NCBI RefSeq assembly: GCF_022227765.1
Contig: NZ_JAJMLZ010000003.1
Location: 248,001 to 312,000, forward strand
Source: Ectothiorhodospira shaposhnikovii
GTDB taxonomy: Bacteria; Pseudomonadota; Gammaproteobacteria; Ectothiorhodospirales; Ectothiorhodospiraceae
Length of the DNA: 64,000 bases
Reading direction: 5' to 3'
The translations under genes and the position numbers were made by a program. This document shows, one piece after another, positions 7,824 through 17,109 of this stretch (the stretch's first letter is position 1; each line of letters starts with the position of its first letter). The notes under the pieces were generated by a model that saw only the letters and a list, made by a program, of their open reading frames with translations, was not told the origin of the DNA and made no database searches.

Positions 7824-10010
7824 ATGACCCCCTCTGCCGTCTTCAGACCGCTTTTTTCCTACCGCCCCTACTGGGCCGCACGCTTCGGCGTCGCGCCCTT
7901 CCTGCCCATGTCCCGGCACGAGATGGATCAGCTGGGCTGGGACAGCTGTGATGTGATTCTGGTGACCGGTGATGCCTATATCGATCATCCCAGCTTCGGG
8001 GTGGCCATCATCGGTCGCCTGCTGGAGGCCCAGGGTTTCCGGGTGGGGGTCATTTCCCAGCCCGACTGGCGTTCCTCTGAGCCTTTTCAGGCCCTGGGCC
8101 GGCCCAATCTGTTCTTCGGCGTGACCGCGGGCAACATGGATTCCATGGTGAACCGCTATACCGCCGACCGCCGCCTGCGCAGCAACGATGCCTACAGCCC
8201 CGACGACGAGGGTGGCCGGCGGCCGGACCGGGCCGTGATCGTCTACAGCCAGCGGGTGCGGGAGGCCTATCGCGACGTGCCCGTCATCATCGGCGGGATC
8301 GAGGCCAGTCTGCGACGGGTGGCCCACTATGACTACTGGTCCGACAAGGTCCGCCGCTCCGTATTGCTGGACTCCCGGGCCGATCTGCTCATCTACGGCA
8401 ATGGGGAGCGTGCCCTGGTGGAGGCGGCCCATCGTATCGCCAGGGGGGAACACCCCAGAGACATGAAGGATCTGCGCGGCACCGCCTTCTTGCTGGATAC
8501 CCCGCCGGGAGACTGGCATGTGCTGGACTCCACTCTGGTGGACCGGCCCGGGCCGGTGCAGCGACATCGGGACCCTTACTGCGAGGAGATTCCGGAGCAG
8601 TGCGGCCCGGGTCAAGCCGTGGCCTGGGGCAAGGCCGCCGGTGCCCAGGTCATTCGCGTCCAGCGGCGTGCCTTGACGGCCCACCCCCGGGAACGGACCG
8701 TCATCCGTCTGCCCGACTGCGACACGGTGCAGGATGACCCGGTGCTCTATGCCCACGCCTCGCGCCTGATCCACCTGGAAACCAATCCGGGCAATGCCCG
8801 TGCCCTGGTGCAGGGACATGGGGACAAGGACCTGTGGATCAATCCGCCGCCGATTCCCCTGAGCACCATCGAGCTGGATCAGCTGTTTGACCTGCCCTTT
8901 GCCCGCGCCCCCCATCCCGCGTATCGGGGGGCGCGCATCCCGGCCTGGGAGATGATCCGGTTCTCGGTGAACATCATGCGTGGCTGCTTCGGCGGCTGTA
9001 CCTTCTGTTCCATCACCGAACATGAGGGGCGCATCATCCAGTCCCGCTCCGAGGACTCCATCGAACGGGAAGTGGACGAGATTCGGGACAAGGTGGAGGG
9101 ATTCACCGGGATCATCTCGGACCTGGGCGGGCCGACGGCCAACATGTACCAGCTCGGATGCAAGGACAAGGCCATCGAAGCCCATTGCCGCCGTCTGTCC
9201 TGCGTGCATCCCCGCATCTGCCGCAATCTGAATACCGATCACGGGCCGCTGATCCGGCTGTATCGTCGTATCCGCCAGCGTCCCGGGGTGAAGAAGGTGC
9301 TGATCGCCTCGGGGTTGCGTTACGACCTGGCCCTGGAGTCGAAGGAATACATCCGCGAACTGGTCACCCACCATGTGGGCGGGTATCTGAAGATCGCTCC
9401 GGAGCATACCCAGCCCGGCCCCCTGTCACGGATGATGAAGCCGGGCATCGAGGTGTACGAGCGGTTTCGGGCGCTGTTCGAGCGCTTCAGCCGGGAGGCG
9501 GGCAAAGAACAGTATCTGGTGCCGTATTTCATCGCCGCCCATCCGGGCACCACCGATGAGGACATGCTGCATCTGGCCCTGTGGCTCAAGCACAACGGCT
9601 TCCGTCTGGATCAGGTCCAGGCCTTTCTGCCGGGTCCCATGGCCCTGGCCACCGCCATGTATCACGCCGAGCGAGACCCGCTCAAGCCGGTGACCCGGGG
9701 CAGTGAACGGGTGTCGACCGCCAAGGGATTGCGTCAGCGCCGGCTGCACAAGGCATTCCTGCGCTACCACGATCCGGAAAACTGGCCACTGTTGCGGGAA
9801 GTCCTGCAGCGCATGGGGCGGGCCGACCTGATCGGCAACGGCAAGCGCCACCTGGTGCCCCGGTTCCAGCCAGCGGGAACCGGAACCACGGGGGAGGGGC
9901 GTCGGCGACCGGTACAGGCCGCCGAGCGCCCCGCGTCGCGGCGCAAGAGTCCCCGCGGTCCGGCACCGGATCGCGGTGCGGTGGCCGGCCGTACCCGCAA
10001 GCGTCGTTAA
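7824..10010 (+). CDS. ygiQ: YgiQ family radical SAM protein
   Basis: A 728-residue YgiQ-type radical S-adenosylmethionine protein. The [4Fe-4S] cysteines are C388-x3-C392-x2-C395 in [11 protein letters not shown]. Ahead of it is a B12-binding-like N-terminal domain ([33 protein letters not shown]). The segment [17 protein letters not shown] is diagnostic of the family, and a Lys/Arg/Pro-rich basic tail ends the protein. The reaction is not established for the family. The ATG at 7824 lies ten bases after the ComFB-like gene. The last four bases overlap the convergent small membrane protein gene. Confidence 0.92.
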   Translation: MTPSAVFRPLFSYRPYWAARFGVAPFLPMSRHEMDQLGWDSCDVILVTGDAYIDHPSFGVAIIGRLLEAQGFRVGVISQPDWRSSEPFQALGRPNLFFGVTAGNMDSMVNRYTADRRLRSNDAYSPDDEGGRRPDRAVIVYSQRVREAYRDVPVIIGGIEASLRRVAHYDYWSDKVRRSVLLDSRADLLIYGNGERALVEAAHRIARGEHPRDMKDLRGTAFLLDTPPGDWHVLDSTLVDRPGPVQRHRDPYCEEIPEQCGPGQAVAWGKAAGAQVIRVQRRALTAHPRERTVIRLPDCDTVQDDPVLYAHASRLIHLETNPGNARALVQGHGDKDLWINPPPIPLSTIELDQLFDLPFARAPHPAYRGARIPAWEMIRFSVNIMRGCFGGCTFCSITEHEGRIIQSRSEDSIEREVDEIRDKVEGFTGIISDLGGPTANMYQLGCKDKAIEAHCRRLSCVHPRICRNLNTDHGPLIRLYRRIRQRPGVKKVLIASGLRYDLALESKEYIRELVTHHVGGYLKIAPEHTQPGPLSRMMKPGIEVYERFRALFERFSREAGKEQYLVPYFIAAHPGTTDEDMLHLALWLKHNGFRLDQVQAFLPGPMALATAMYHAERDPLKPVTRGSERVSTAKGLRQRRLHKAFLRYHDPENWPLLREVLQRMGRADLIGNGKRHLVPRFQPAGTGTTGEGRRRPVQAAERPASRRKSPRGPAPDRGAVAGRTRKRR

Positions 10011-10192
10011 CGCCCCGCCTTGGGTCCCAGCAGCAGCCAGAGGATGAAGCCGATGACCGGCAACAGTAGCAACAGGACGATCCAGAGCACCTTGGCCCCG
10101 GTGCCCGCACGGCTCTGAATGGTGCTCACGATTGCCCAGATGACGGCGATCAGCAGGATCAGGCCCAAAAGACCGGTGACTTCAAAGCCCAT
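10007..10192 (-). CDS. Small membrane protein, PLDc_N (phospholipase D N-terminal-like) domain
   Basis: A 61-residue protein with two transmembrane helices ([20 protein letters not shown] and [22 protein letters not shown]) and the short linker and LLGPK ending seen in PLDc_N small proteins. The ATG at 10192 is preceded by GGAGG with a five-base gap. An in-frame GTG at 10198 would lie inside the ribosome site. It converges on and overlaps ygiQ by four bases. Function is unknown; this domain is also found in membrane anchors of cardiolipin synthases and sigma-factor-associated proteins. Confidence 0.7.
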   Translation of the reverse strand: MGFEVTGLLGLILLIAVIWAIVSTIQSRAGTGAKVLWIVLLLLLPVIGFILWLLLGPKAGR

Positions 10193-10351
10193 AAACACCT
10201 CCGTTGCATGGATGGAAAGAGACGTTCCCCTGCCACCATACCCGGACCGTGTTGCTCTGGCCAGACTCCGCCGCCGTTGGCATCATGGCGTTGATGCCGG
10301 TATCCTCGCCGATGACAGGCGTTTGATTCATCAAGCAGCGGAGTCCAGTCC

Positions 10352-10552
10352 ATGCCCTATGTCAACATCAAGATCACCCGTGAAGGCGCCACCCCGGAGC
10401 AGAAGGCCGAGTTGATCCGCGGCGCCACCCAGTTGCTGGTGGATGTGCTGGGCAAGAACCCCAAGACCACGGTGGTGGTCATCGATGAAGTGGACACCGA
10501 CAACTGGGGCATCGGCGGCGAGACCGTGACCGTGCTTCGTCGGCAGGGCTGA
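10352..10552 (+). CDS. 4-oxalocrotonate tautomerase family protein
   Basis: A 66-residue small tautomerase. After Met removal the N-terminal proline (MPYVNIKITREGAT) is the catalytic base typical of the family, and the beta-alpha-beta fold continues through TTVVVIDEVDTDNWGIGG. Such proteins act as hexamers on enol/keto substrates. Length and the DNWGIGG motif match the 4-OT subgroup, but no aromatic catabolic genes are nearby, so the physiological substrate is unknown. It is followed eight bases later by a small membrane protein gene and may be cotranscribed with it. Confidence 0.85.
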   Translation: MPYVNIKITREGATPEQKAELIRGATQLLVDVLGKNPKTTVVVIDEVDTDNWGIGGETVTVLRRQG

Positions 10553-10560
10553 GGTGGATC

Positions 10561-10812
10561 ATGCGGCACCCGTTCAAGCGTTCGGGCAGTGCACCGGGTC
10601 CCGGGGGACGCCGGAAGAAGACCGACATGGGTCTGGTGCTGGTGGGGCTTTTGCTGATCGGCGTGGGCCTGTTCACCCTGCTGGGCGGGGAGATCTGGAT
10701 CAGCCGCCTGACCGTGGGGGAAGGGCAGGGCATCGGCGGAACCGCCGCCCTGGTGGTGGGCGGCATCTTCATCGGCCTGGGGGCCTTCTTCCTCAAGGAA
10801 TCCCGCAAGTAG
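10561..10812 (+). CDS. Hypothetical small membrane protein
   Basis: An 83-residue protein with a basic N-terminus (Arg/Lys/Pro-rich, about 22 residues) and two predicted membrane helices, MGLVLVGLLLIGVGLFTLL and GTAALVVGGIFIGLGAFFL. No family was recognised. It follows the tautomerase gene closely and converges with the ParA gene, ending 14 bases from its stop. Confidence 0.6.
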   Translation: MRHPFKRSGSAPGPGGRRKKTDMGLVLVGLLLIGVGLFTLLGGEIWISRLTVGEGQGIGGTAALVVGGIFIGLGAFFLKESRK

Positions 10813-10825
10813 CGAGTCCGTCGTT

Positions 10826-11608
10826 TCAGGCGTGACCGTTGAGCAGTCGGTACAGGGCCTGATACTCGGCGGTCAACTTGTGGTTGGGCGCCAGATGGAT
10901 CATGGGGCGGGCATGCTGGTGGGATTCACGGATCTTCACCGAGGCCGACAGGTAGGTGGCCAGTACCGGCAGGTTCTCGCTGATCAGTTCGTCCACCAGC
11001 GCCCGAGGTAGGTTGGCGCCGGATTGGAAGTGATTGACGATGATGCCTTCCACCTGCAACCGGTCATTGTGGTCTTCCTGGATCTCCCGCACGTTGTCCA
11101 GCAGCTCGTACAGGGCGCGGCGGGAAAAATCGTCGCAGTCGAAGGGAATCAGGCAGCGTTCCGAGGCGATCAGGGCTGAACGGGTGAAGAAGTTCAATGC
11201 CGGCGGGGTGTCCATGTAGATGCAGTCATAATCCCCGGCGATGGCGTCCAGGGCGTCGCGCAGCTTGTAGATCTTGTAGCGGGACTCCAGCTTGGTTTGC
11301 AGGTTTTCCAGTTCCCGGTTGGCGGGCAGGATGCTCAGGTTCTCGAACGGGGTGGGACTGACGAACTGGGCCAGGGAGGCGGTGCGTCCGGTGAGCCGCA
11401 TCAGGCCCAGGGTGGAGGCAAAGAAGTCCGCCATGGTGTGCTTGCAGGTATCGGCGGCCTGTCCCATCAGGTAATGGCTGGAATTGCCTTGGGGGTCCAG
11501 GTCGATGACCAGCGTCCGCAGGCCGTGACTGGCGCTGATGGCCGCCAGGTTGCAGGTGATGGTGGACTTTCCCACCCCCCCTTTCTGATTGAAGATCACG
11601 CGTCTCAT
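10826..11608 (-). CDS. ParA/Soj-family ATPase
   Basis: A 260-residue MinD/ParA-type ATPase. The deviant Walker A is [16 protein letters not shown] near the N-terminus, the A' motif is [16 protein letters not shown], and the Walker B region is [20 protein letters not shown]. The ATG at 11608 was chosen because GGGAG lies eight bases upstream and it places KGGVGKS at the family position; a 14-residue longer frame exists. No ParB or parS-like neighbour is visible, so it is an orphan. Such orphans position cargo such as chemoreceptors, carboxysomes or flagella in other bacteria. Its cargo here cannot be read from context. Confidence 0.85.
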   Translation of the reverse strand: MRRVIFNQKGGVGKSTITCNLAAISASHGLRTLVIDLDPQGNSSHYLMGQAADTCKHTMADFFASTLGLMRLTGRTASLAQFVSPTPFENLSILPANRELENLQTKLESRYKIYKLRDALDAIAGDYDCIYMDTPPALNFFTRSALIASERCLIPFDCDDFSRRALYELLDNVREIQEDHNDRLQVEGIIVNHFQSGANLPRALVDELISENLPVLATYLSASVKIRESHQHARPMIHLAPNHKLTAEYQALYRLLNGHA

Positions 11609-11710
11609 GTACTGCTCCCAACCGGAATGGCGCATGGACAGGGTGTCCATGCCTCAGTTGGTGGGGCAGTTTAGACAAAGGCGCCCCCGGGGTCGAGGAC
11701 TGTCGGACCC

Positions 11711-12544
11711 TCAGTCCGGCTGTCCATGGGACAGCGCCCAGGTCACGGCCCGGCCCCGGCCCTCCTGGATCTGCTCCGGCGTGGCCCGGGATTCCAGCGT
11801 CCGGCGCAGTTCCATCCCCAGTTCGTCGCCCCCCGCCGCCGCCAGATTCGACCACTGGATGGCGGCCACGGGGTCGGCGGTCACGCCCCGACCTTCCGCG
11901 TGCATCATGGCCAGCCAGGCCTGCATGCGGGGGTGACCCTGGTGAGCACCCTCATGGGTGTAGTGGAAGGCCTTGTCGTCATCCGCCGTCACGCCGCCGA
12001 TTCCCTCGATATAGAGTCGTGCCAGGAAATACAGGGCCAGCACTTCACCGGCTTCCATGGCCGGCAATAGCAGGGCCTCCGCTGCCAGGGCGAGATCCGG
12101 ATCGCGTCCTCCGAGGGCGTCGGCGATCCAGATGGAGGCCAGCGCCACCCGGGCGGGCGCATGCCCTTGGTCGATGGCGTATCGAAACCAGTCTTCCGAG
12201 GTTTCCCGGTCCCGTGGGACCAGTTCGCCCCTCAGATGGATCCAGCCCAGATGCATGGCATAGGGCAGGGCGCCCGCACGGGCGGCCTGGCCGTACCAGT
12301 ACACCGCCTGTTCACCGTCGGGTGCCGTTCCGTGACCGTGTTCGAACAGCCATCCCAGGTAGGCCATGGCGGTGGGTGAACCCTGCTCGGCGGCCTGCAT
12401 GAACAGGGCTCTGGCCTGATCATGGGCCGGCGGGTCCTGCGCCAGGTACTGATGGGCCTGTGCCTCTGGATCCGGATCCGGTGCCGGATTTGCCGAAGCG
12501 GCGCTGGTCGACAGCAGCAACAGGGTTAAAAGCAGGATGCGCAT
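11711..12544 (-). CDS. Secreted Sel1-repeat (TPR-like) protein
   Basis: A 277-residue exported protein. The signal peptide is MRILLLTLLLLSTSAASA, cleaved before NPAPDPD. At least four Sel1-like repeats follow, for example AEQGSPTAMAYLGWLFEHGHG, AARAGALPYAMHLGWIHLRG and AHQGHPRMQAWLAMMHAEGRG. These helical repeats mediate protein interaction. The ATG at 12544 was preferred over a frame extending to 12706, because the extension runs through a dispersed repeat and the signal peptide starts at 12544. Role unknown. Confidence 0.78.
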   Translation of the reverse strand: MRILLLTLLLLSTSAASANPAPDPDPEAQAHQYLAQDPPAHDQARALFMQAAEQGSPTAMAYLGWLFEHGHGTAPDGEQAVYWYGQAARAGALPYAMHLGWIHLRGELVPRDRETSEDWFRYAIDQGHAPARVALASIWIADALGGRDPDLALAAEALLLPAMEAGEVLALYFLARLYIEGIGGVTADDDKAFHYTHEGAHQGHPRMQAWLAMMHAEGRGVTADPVAAIQWSNLAAAGGDELGMELRRTLESRATPEQIQEGRGRAVTWALSHGQPD

Positions 12545-12595
12545 GGCGTTCTCTTGAGGGTCTGATAATGTCATTTCGTGCCGGAGTGAAAATCC

Positions 12596-12788
12596 TGGGC
12601 TCCCGCTTTCGCGGGCGCGACGACCCACCGTCGGCGGGAGTGCCGATCCATCATCGGCGGTAGCGCCGACCCGTGAGGGAGCGGCCCTGCCCGCGAGGCC
12701 CGTCATTCCCGCGCAGGCGGGAATCCAGTTTTCGAGCCATTCAGAGAATGGTTTTGCCTCCGGTCATTCCCGCGCAAGCGGGAATCCA
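12596..12788. repeat. Dispersed palindromic repeats filling the Sel1-phoB gap
   Basis: Three units of the family first seen at 5807-5881: CTGGGCTCCCGCTTTCGCGGG at 12596-12616 (split as CTGGGCTCCCGCTT and TCGCGGG), an ATTCCCGC-GCA-GGCGGGAAT unit at 12702-12728, and an ATTCCCGC-GCA-AGCGGGAAT unit at 12763-12788. Shorter CGGCGGGAG- and CGGCGGTAG-type fragments lie between them. The order of the two hairpin types is reversed relative to 5.8 kb. Apart from these repeats the 400-base gap holds only the phoB promoter region. Confidence 0.72.
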
Positions 12789-12875
12789 CTCCTTAACGGA
12801 TTCGTCACTTTAATCCTGCAATGTGTCCGTGGCATGACATCCCGAAAAGGGGGGGCGGTGGCCGCAGTCATTGTA

Positions 12876-12904
12876 ATGTCACCGTCATGTCATAAATTCT
12901 CGTT
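12876..12904 (+). promoter_or_regulatory. Pho-box-like direct repeats upstream of phoB
   Basis: ATGTCAC (12876-12882), four bases, ATGTCAT (12887-12893), then AAAT and a weaker third unit. Seven-base units with a four-base spacer match the PhoB-binding pattern CTGTCAT-N4. The site lies about 40 bases before the phoB start, which suits autoregulation. Confidence 0.6.
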
Positions 12905-12945
12905 GTAATAGCCGCGTCAAAGACAGGCTGAAGGATGATGAACAC

Positions 12946-13638
12946 ATGACCGAGAAGACCATATTGTTGGTCGAGGACGAGCCGGCCATTCGCGAGATGG
13001 TGGGTTTTGCCCTGTCACGGGCCGGATTTCGCATGGTGGAGGCCGGTGATGCCAACGAGGCCCATACCCGATTGGCGGAACGGTTGCCGGATCTGGTGGT
13101 GGTGGACTGGATGCTCCCCGGCACCAGCGGCATTGATCTGGCCCGACGTCTCAAGCGCGAGGAATACACCGCCGAGCTGCCCATCATCATGCTCACCGCC
13201 CGTGGCGAGGAGGACGACAAGGTGGGGGCTCTGGAGGCCGGCGTGGATGACTACATCACCAAGCCGTTTTCCCCCCGGGAGCTGGTGGCCCGAATCAAGG
13301 CGGTATTGCGGCGCAGTATCCCGGAGGAACAGTCCAGACCCATCACCGTGGACGGCCTGACCCTGGACCCTTCCAGTCACCGGGTGACCGTGGACGGTGA
13401 GGCCCTGGAGATGGGACCGACGGAATTTCGCTTGCTTCACTTCTTCATGACCCATCCCGAGCGGGTTTATTCCCGTTCCCAGTTGCTGGACCGGGTCTGG
13501 GGGCGCAATACCTATGTGGAGGAGCGCACGGTGGACGTCCACATCCTGCGCCTGCGCAAGGTGCTGGCCCCGTCCGGCTGCGACCGTTTCGTGCAGACGG
13601 TGCGCGGTGCCGGCTACCGTTTTTCCCTGCAGGCGTAG
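12946..13638 (+). CDS. phoB: Phosphate regulon response regulator PhoB
   Basis: A 230-residue OmpR/PhoB-type regulator. The receiver domain has the acidic pocket ILLVEDE, the phospho-acceptor Asp in [10 protein letters not shown] (about residue 53) and the Lys in [13 protein letters not shown]. The winged-helix DNA-binding domain covers residues 130-228, with the recognition part [14 protein letters not shown] and the ending [10 protein letters not shown]. The residues around WMLPG and [14 protein letters not shown] are PhoB-like, as is pairing with phoR nine bases downstream. A Pho-box-like repeat precedes it. The phosphate ABC transporter genes that often accompany phoBR are absent; a Pit permease follows instead. 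Confidence 0.93.
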   Translation: MTEKTILLVEDEPAIREMVGFALSRAGFRMVEAGDANEAHTRLAERLPDLVVVDWMLPGTSGIDLARRLKREEYTAELPIIMLTARGEEDDKVGALEAGVDDYITKPFSPRELVARIKAVLRRSIPEEQSRPITVDGLTLDPSSHRVTVDGEALEMGPTEFRLLHFFMTHPERVYSRSQLLDRVWGRNTYVEERTVDVHILRLRKVLAPSGCDRFVQTVRGAGYRFSLQA

Positions 13639-13647
13639 GCCCGGCCC

Positions 13648-15015
13648 ATGCTCCTGGATTCCCGTTCAGGCAGTCCGTGGAAGGTGGAATTCTGGCGCCT
13701 GTCCGGTTTCATTCTTGCCGGTCTGGTGCTGGGTGCCCTGTTCGGTCACCTGGCCTGGATGCTGGTGCTCGCCTTGTCCGCCTATACGGGCTGGCAGTTG
13801 CGTCAGTTGCACCGTTTCCATCGCTGGATCCAAGTGGGCAAGCGATCCGAGCCGCCCCATGCCAGCGGGGTCTGGGGTGATCTGATCTACGAGCAGTACC
13901 GGCTTTACCAGCGCAACCGGCGGCGCAAGAAGAAGATCGCCAAGCTGCTCAACCGCTTTCATGAGTCCAGTGCCGCCATGCCGGATGCCACGGTGATCCT
14001 GGGTAGCCGCTTCGACATCGAGTGGTTCAACGGCGCCGCCATCAGTCTGCTGGAACTGGAGTCCCCCCGGGATATCGGTCGACGTGTCACTAATTTGCTG
14101 CGTCATCCCGAGTTTGTCCGCTACATGTACTCCGGCGATTACAGCGACGCGGTGGAGTTCCCCCGCGGTCCGGACGAGCGGGTCATGCTCTCTGCCCGCA
14201 TCGTGCCCTACGGTGACAAGCAGTTCCTGCTGTCGGTGCGGGACGTCACCCGTCTGCACATGCTCGAATCCATGCGTCGCGACTTTGTCGCCAATGTCTC
14301 CCATGAGCTGCGCACCCCGCTCACGGTCATCGCCGGTTATCTGGAAGCGCTGGCGGATGAAGACTCTCTGGAGCCGGAGATCCGGCGCTCCCTGCGTTCC
14401 ATGGAGTCCCAGGCGGTTCGCATGCGGCGCATTATCGAGGATCTGCTGACCCTGTCCCGACTGGAGACCCGGGACACCGCGGCCACCGCGCAGTCACCGG
14501 TGAGCGTGCCCGCCCTGATTCACGGCATCGAGGAAGAGGCGCGCATGCTGATCGGGGAGCGGGGGCAGCATCTGACCTTGGAGGTGGACGAGGGTCTCTG
14601 GTTGCGAGGGTCCAATACCGAGCTGCACAGTGCCTTTTCCAACCTGGTCACCAACGCGATCAACTACACGCCCGATGGCGGCACCATCAGCGTGCACTGG
14701 CACGAAGATGAGCATGGCGCCCGTTTCCAGGTCCGGGATACCGGTATCGGCGTCCCTCCCCAGCATGTCCACCGTCTGACGGAGCGCTTCTATCGGGTGG
14801 ATTCGGATCGCAGTCGCAACACCGGCGGCACCGGACTGGGTCTTGCCATCGTCAAGCATGTGCTGCAGCGTCACGGCGCCCGCCTGCAGATCGAGAGCAC
14901 GCCGGGGGAGGGGAGCACCTTCACCTGTCATTTCGGGCGTGACCGGATCGTGCGGCGCGGCAGTGAGGCCGCCCGGGCAGAGCGGGCCAAGGAGGTATCG
15001 GACGGATCAATATGA
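13648..15015 (+). CDS. phoR: Phosphate regulon sensor histidine kinase PhoR
   Basis: A 455-residue membrane histidine kinase. Two N-terminal helices (FILAGLVLGALFGHLAWMLVLAL) are followed by a charged linker (YQRNRRRKKKIAKLL), a PAS domain (about residues 100-195), the H-box FVANVSHELRTPLTVIAGY and the ATPase motifs NLVTNAINYTPDGG, DTGIGVP and GTGLGLAIVKHVL. The absence of a large periplasmic domain, with a PAS domain instead, is characteristic of PhoR. It is read in the same operon as phoB. In the family its activity depends on the phosphate transporter and PhoU. Here a DUF47 PhoU-like protein is the next gene. Confidence 0.92.
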   Translation: MLLDSRSGSPWKVEFWRLSGFILAGLVLGALFGHLAWMLVLALSAYTGWQLRQLHRFHRWIQVGKRSEPPHASGVWGDLIYEQYRLYQRNRRRKKKIAKLLNRFHESSAAMPDATVILGSRFDIEWFNGAAISLLELESPRDIGRRVTNLLRHPEFVRYMYSGDYSDAVEFPRGPDERVMLSARIVPYGDKQFLLSVRDVTRLHMLESMRRDFVANVSHELRTPLTVIAGYLEALADEDSLEPEIRRSLRSMESQAVRMRRIIEDLLTLSRLETRDTAATAQSPVSVPALIHGIEEEARMLIGERGQHLTLEVDEGLWLRGSNTELHSAFSNLVTNAINYTPDGGTISVHWHEDEHGARFQVRDTGIGVPPQHVHRLTERFYRVDSDRSRNTGGTGLGLAIVKHVLQRHGARLQIESTPGEGSTFTCHFGRDRIVRRGSEAARAERAKEVSDGSI

Positions 15016-15062
15016 ATATTTCATGACAGCGATGTGAATGCGGGATCTGAAACTCCCGTCCG

Positions 15063-15080
15063 GCGTCATAATTCCGTTAC
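15063..15080 (+). promoter_or_regulatory. Pho-box-like repeats upstream of the DUF47-pit pair
   Basis: GCGTCAT (15063-15069), AATT, CCGTTAC (15074-15080): two seven-base units four bases apart, each with about two mismatches to CTGTCAT/CTGTCAC. An exact ATGACAG (CTGTCAT on the minus strand) lies at 15023-15029. The position, 30 bases before the ATG at 15110, argues against the longer frame starting at 15038. Confidence 0.45.
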
Positions 15081-15109
15081 AATCGCTGTTTTCCAGGTCT
15101 GGTCACCCC

Positions 15110-15790
15110 ATGCCTCCAAAGAGTTATTTTTTCGATCTGTTCGGTAAGTCACCGGTCCGTCCCCTGCAGCTTCATGCCGAAAAGGTGCAGGCCTGTGTGG
15201 CTGAACTGCCTGCCTTCATGGAGGCGGTCATGGCTCAGGACTGGGAACAGGCCGAAGTCCGGCGCAATCGCATCGCCGAACTGGAACACGAGGCGGACCT
15301 GCTCAAGAAAGATCTGCGTCAGCACCTGCCCAAGGGCATGATGCTGGCCATGTCACGCCGGGACATCCTGGAAACCCTCACCGTCCAGGACGGCATCGCC
15401 AATACCGCCAAGGACATCGCCGGCCTGATCCTGGGCCGCCGGATGACATTCCCCGACAATCTCCACCCCCTGCTGAGGGATTTCCTGAGCCGCTGCTCCG
15501 AGGCGACCCGCAAGGCCTCCCAGGCCGTGCATGAACTGGAAGACCTGGTGGAGACCGGCTTTCGGGGGCATGAAGTGGATGTGATGGAATCCATCCTCAA
15601 GGAGCTCGATACCATCGAGCACGATACCGACCGGATCCAGATCCGGGTCCGTGCCGAACTCTTTGCCATGGAACGGGCCCTGCCGCCGGTGGATGTGATC
15701 TTCATGTACCGGATCATCGACGAGATCGGTGACCTGGCCGACCTGGCACAGCGGGTCGGTAGTCGCCTGCGACTCATGCTGGCCCACTGA
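15110..15790 (+). CDS. DUF47/TIGR00153 family PhoU-like phosphate transport regulator
   Basis: A 226-residue all-helical protein of the DUF47 family, related to PhoU and usually encoded directly before a Pit permease, as here. Visible family segments are RRNRIAELEHEADLLKKDLR, RRDILETLTVQDGIANTAKD and LEDLVETGFRGHEVDVM, plus a C-terminal stretch ending IDEIGDLADLAQRVGSRLRLML. E-x3-D-like metal-binding repeats typical of PhoU are partly visible. The ATG at 15110 gives the usual family length and leaves the Pho-box-like repeats upstream. The predicted role is gating or regulation of the adjacent low-affinity phosphate permease. Confidence 0.87.
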   Translation: MPPKSYFFDLFGKSPVRPLQLHAEKVQACVAELPAFMEAVMAQDWEQAEVRRNRIAELEHEADLLKKDLRQHLPKGMMLAMSRRDILETLTVQDGIANTAKDIAGLILGRRMTFPDNLHPLLRDFLSRCSEATRKASQAVHELEDLVETGFRGHEVDVMESILKELDTIEHDTDRIQIRVRAELFAMERALPPVDVIFMYRIIDEIGDLADLAQRVGSRLRLMLAH

Positions 15791-15824
15791 TCCCCTTCAG
15801 ACCTGCAAAAAAACTGACAATCCT

Positions 15825-17075
15825 ATGGAATACGCGACGCTATTCATCGTCCTGGCGTGCATCTTCGGCTTTTTCATGGCCTGGGGTGTGGGCGCAAACG
15901 ACGTAGCCAATGCCATGGGCACCTCGGTGGGATCCCGTGCCCTGACCATCAAGCAGGCGGTGATCATCGCCGCCATTTTCGAGTTCGCCGGCGCCTGGCT
16001 GGCGGGTGGGGCGGTGACCCAGACCATCCGTTCCGGGATGCTGGACGCCAATCTACTGGCGGGGACACCGGAGATCCTGGTCTTCGGCATGCTGGCGTCC
16101 CTGCTGGCGGCGGGGACCTGGTTGCTGGTGGCCTCCATCTTCGGCTGGCCGGTGTCCACCACCCATTCCATCGTAGGTGCCATCATCGGCTTTGCCATCG
16201 TGGCCATCGGCATGGAAGCGGTGCAATGGGGCAAGGTGGGCGCCATCGCCATCAGTTGGGTCCTGTCGCCGGCCCTGTCGGGAGTGGTCGCCTTCGTCCT
16301 CTTCCGCAGTGTCCAGATCCTGATTCTGGACACACCCAATCCCCTGGACAATGCCAAGCGCTACGTTCCCTACTACATTTTCCTCGCCGCCTTCTTCACC
16401 GCCCTCATCACCCTGCTCAAGGGGCTGACCCATCTGGGGATGGACCTCACCACCTTCCAGAGTTACGGCATCGCCGCCGCCTTTGCCCTGATGACGGCGG
16501 GCCTGGGACTGCTGGCCATCCGCCGCCTGCGTTTCGACCCCGCCGATGACCGGGACTTCCATTTCAGCAACGTGGAAAAGGTCTTCGGCGTCCTGATGCT
16601 GGTGACCGCCTGCGCCATGGCCTTCGCCCATGGTTCCAACGACGTGGCCAATGCCGTCGGTCCGCTGGCGGCGGTGGTCAGCGTGGTGCAGAGCGGGGAA
16701 GTGTCTGTGCATACCCCCATGCCCATGTGGATTCTGCTGCTGGGTGGGGTCGGCATCGTGTTGGGTCTGGTGACCTACGGCCATCGGGTGATCGCCACGG
16801 TGGGCACGGGCATCACCCAACTCACCCCCAGCCGCGGCTTTGCCGCCACCCTGGCGGCGGCCATGACCGTGGTTCTGGCCTCCGGCACCGGGCTGCCCAT
16901 CTCCACCACCCATACCCTGGTGGGTGCCATCCTGGGGGTGGGTCTGGCGCGGGGGATTGCAGCCATCAACCTGAGCGTGGTGCGCGCGATCTTCATGTCC
17001 TGGATCATTACCCTGCCGGCCGGGGCACTGCTGTCCATCCTCTTCTTCTTCATCATCCGGGCTGCTTTCAGCTAG
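15825..17075 (+). CDS. pit: PiT family inorganic phosphate permease
   Basis: A 416-residue integral membrane protein with about ten helices. The two PiT signature repeats are present: GANDVANAMGTSVGSRALT near the N-terminus and HGSNDVANAVGPLAAVV in the second half. Each is followed by a STTHSIVGA/STTHTLVGA motif. These proteins carry metal-phosphate in symport with protons or sodium. The ATG at 15825 begins directly with the first helix; the longer open frame from 15729 overlaps the DUF47 gene. It is cotranscribed with DUF47, and Pho-like repeats upstream suggest phosphate control. A second, longer PiT is encoded at 25746-27377. Confidence 0.93.
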   Translation: MEYATLFIVLACIFGFFMAWGVGANDVANAMGTSVGSRALTIKQAVIIAAIFEFAGAWLAGGAVTQTIRSGMLDANLLAGTPEILVFGMLASLLAAGTWLLVASIFGWPVSTTHSIVGAIIGFAIVAIGMEAVQWGKVGAIAISWVLSPALSGVVAFVLFRSVQILILDTPNPLDNAKRYVPYYIFLAAFFTALITLLKGLTHLGMDLTTFQSYGIAAAFALMTAGLGLLAIRRLRFDPADDRDFHFSNVEKVFGVLMLVTACAMAFAHGSNDVANAVGPLAAVVSVVQSGEVSVHTPMPMWILLLGGVGIVLGLVTYGHRVIATVGTGITQLTPSRGFAATLAAAMTVVLASGTGLPISTTHTLVGAILGVGLARGIAAINLSVVRAIFMSWIITLPAGALLSILFFFIIRAAFS

Positions 17076-17109
17076 GCTGGTCCCAGGCACTTGCAAGGGA
17101 GATCAATCC

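Noticed and set aside
12596-12788. CRISPR array
   Set aside because: Repeats are irregularly spaced, palindromic, of two types, and recur elsewhere; no cas genes or uniform spacers.
15038-15109. Extended start of the DUF47 gene
   Set aside because: The extension covers the Pho-box-like repeats; the 15110 start gives the usual family length.
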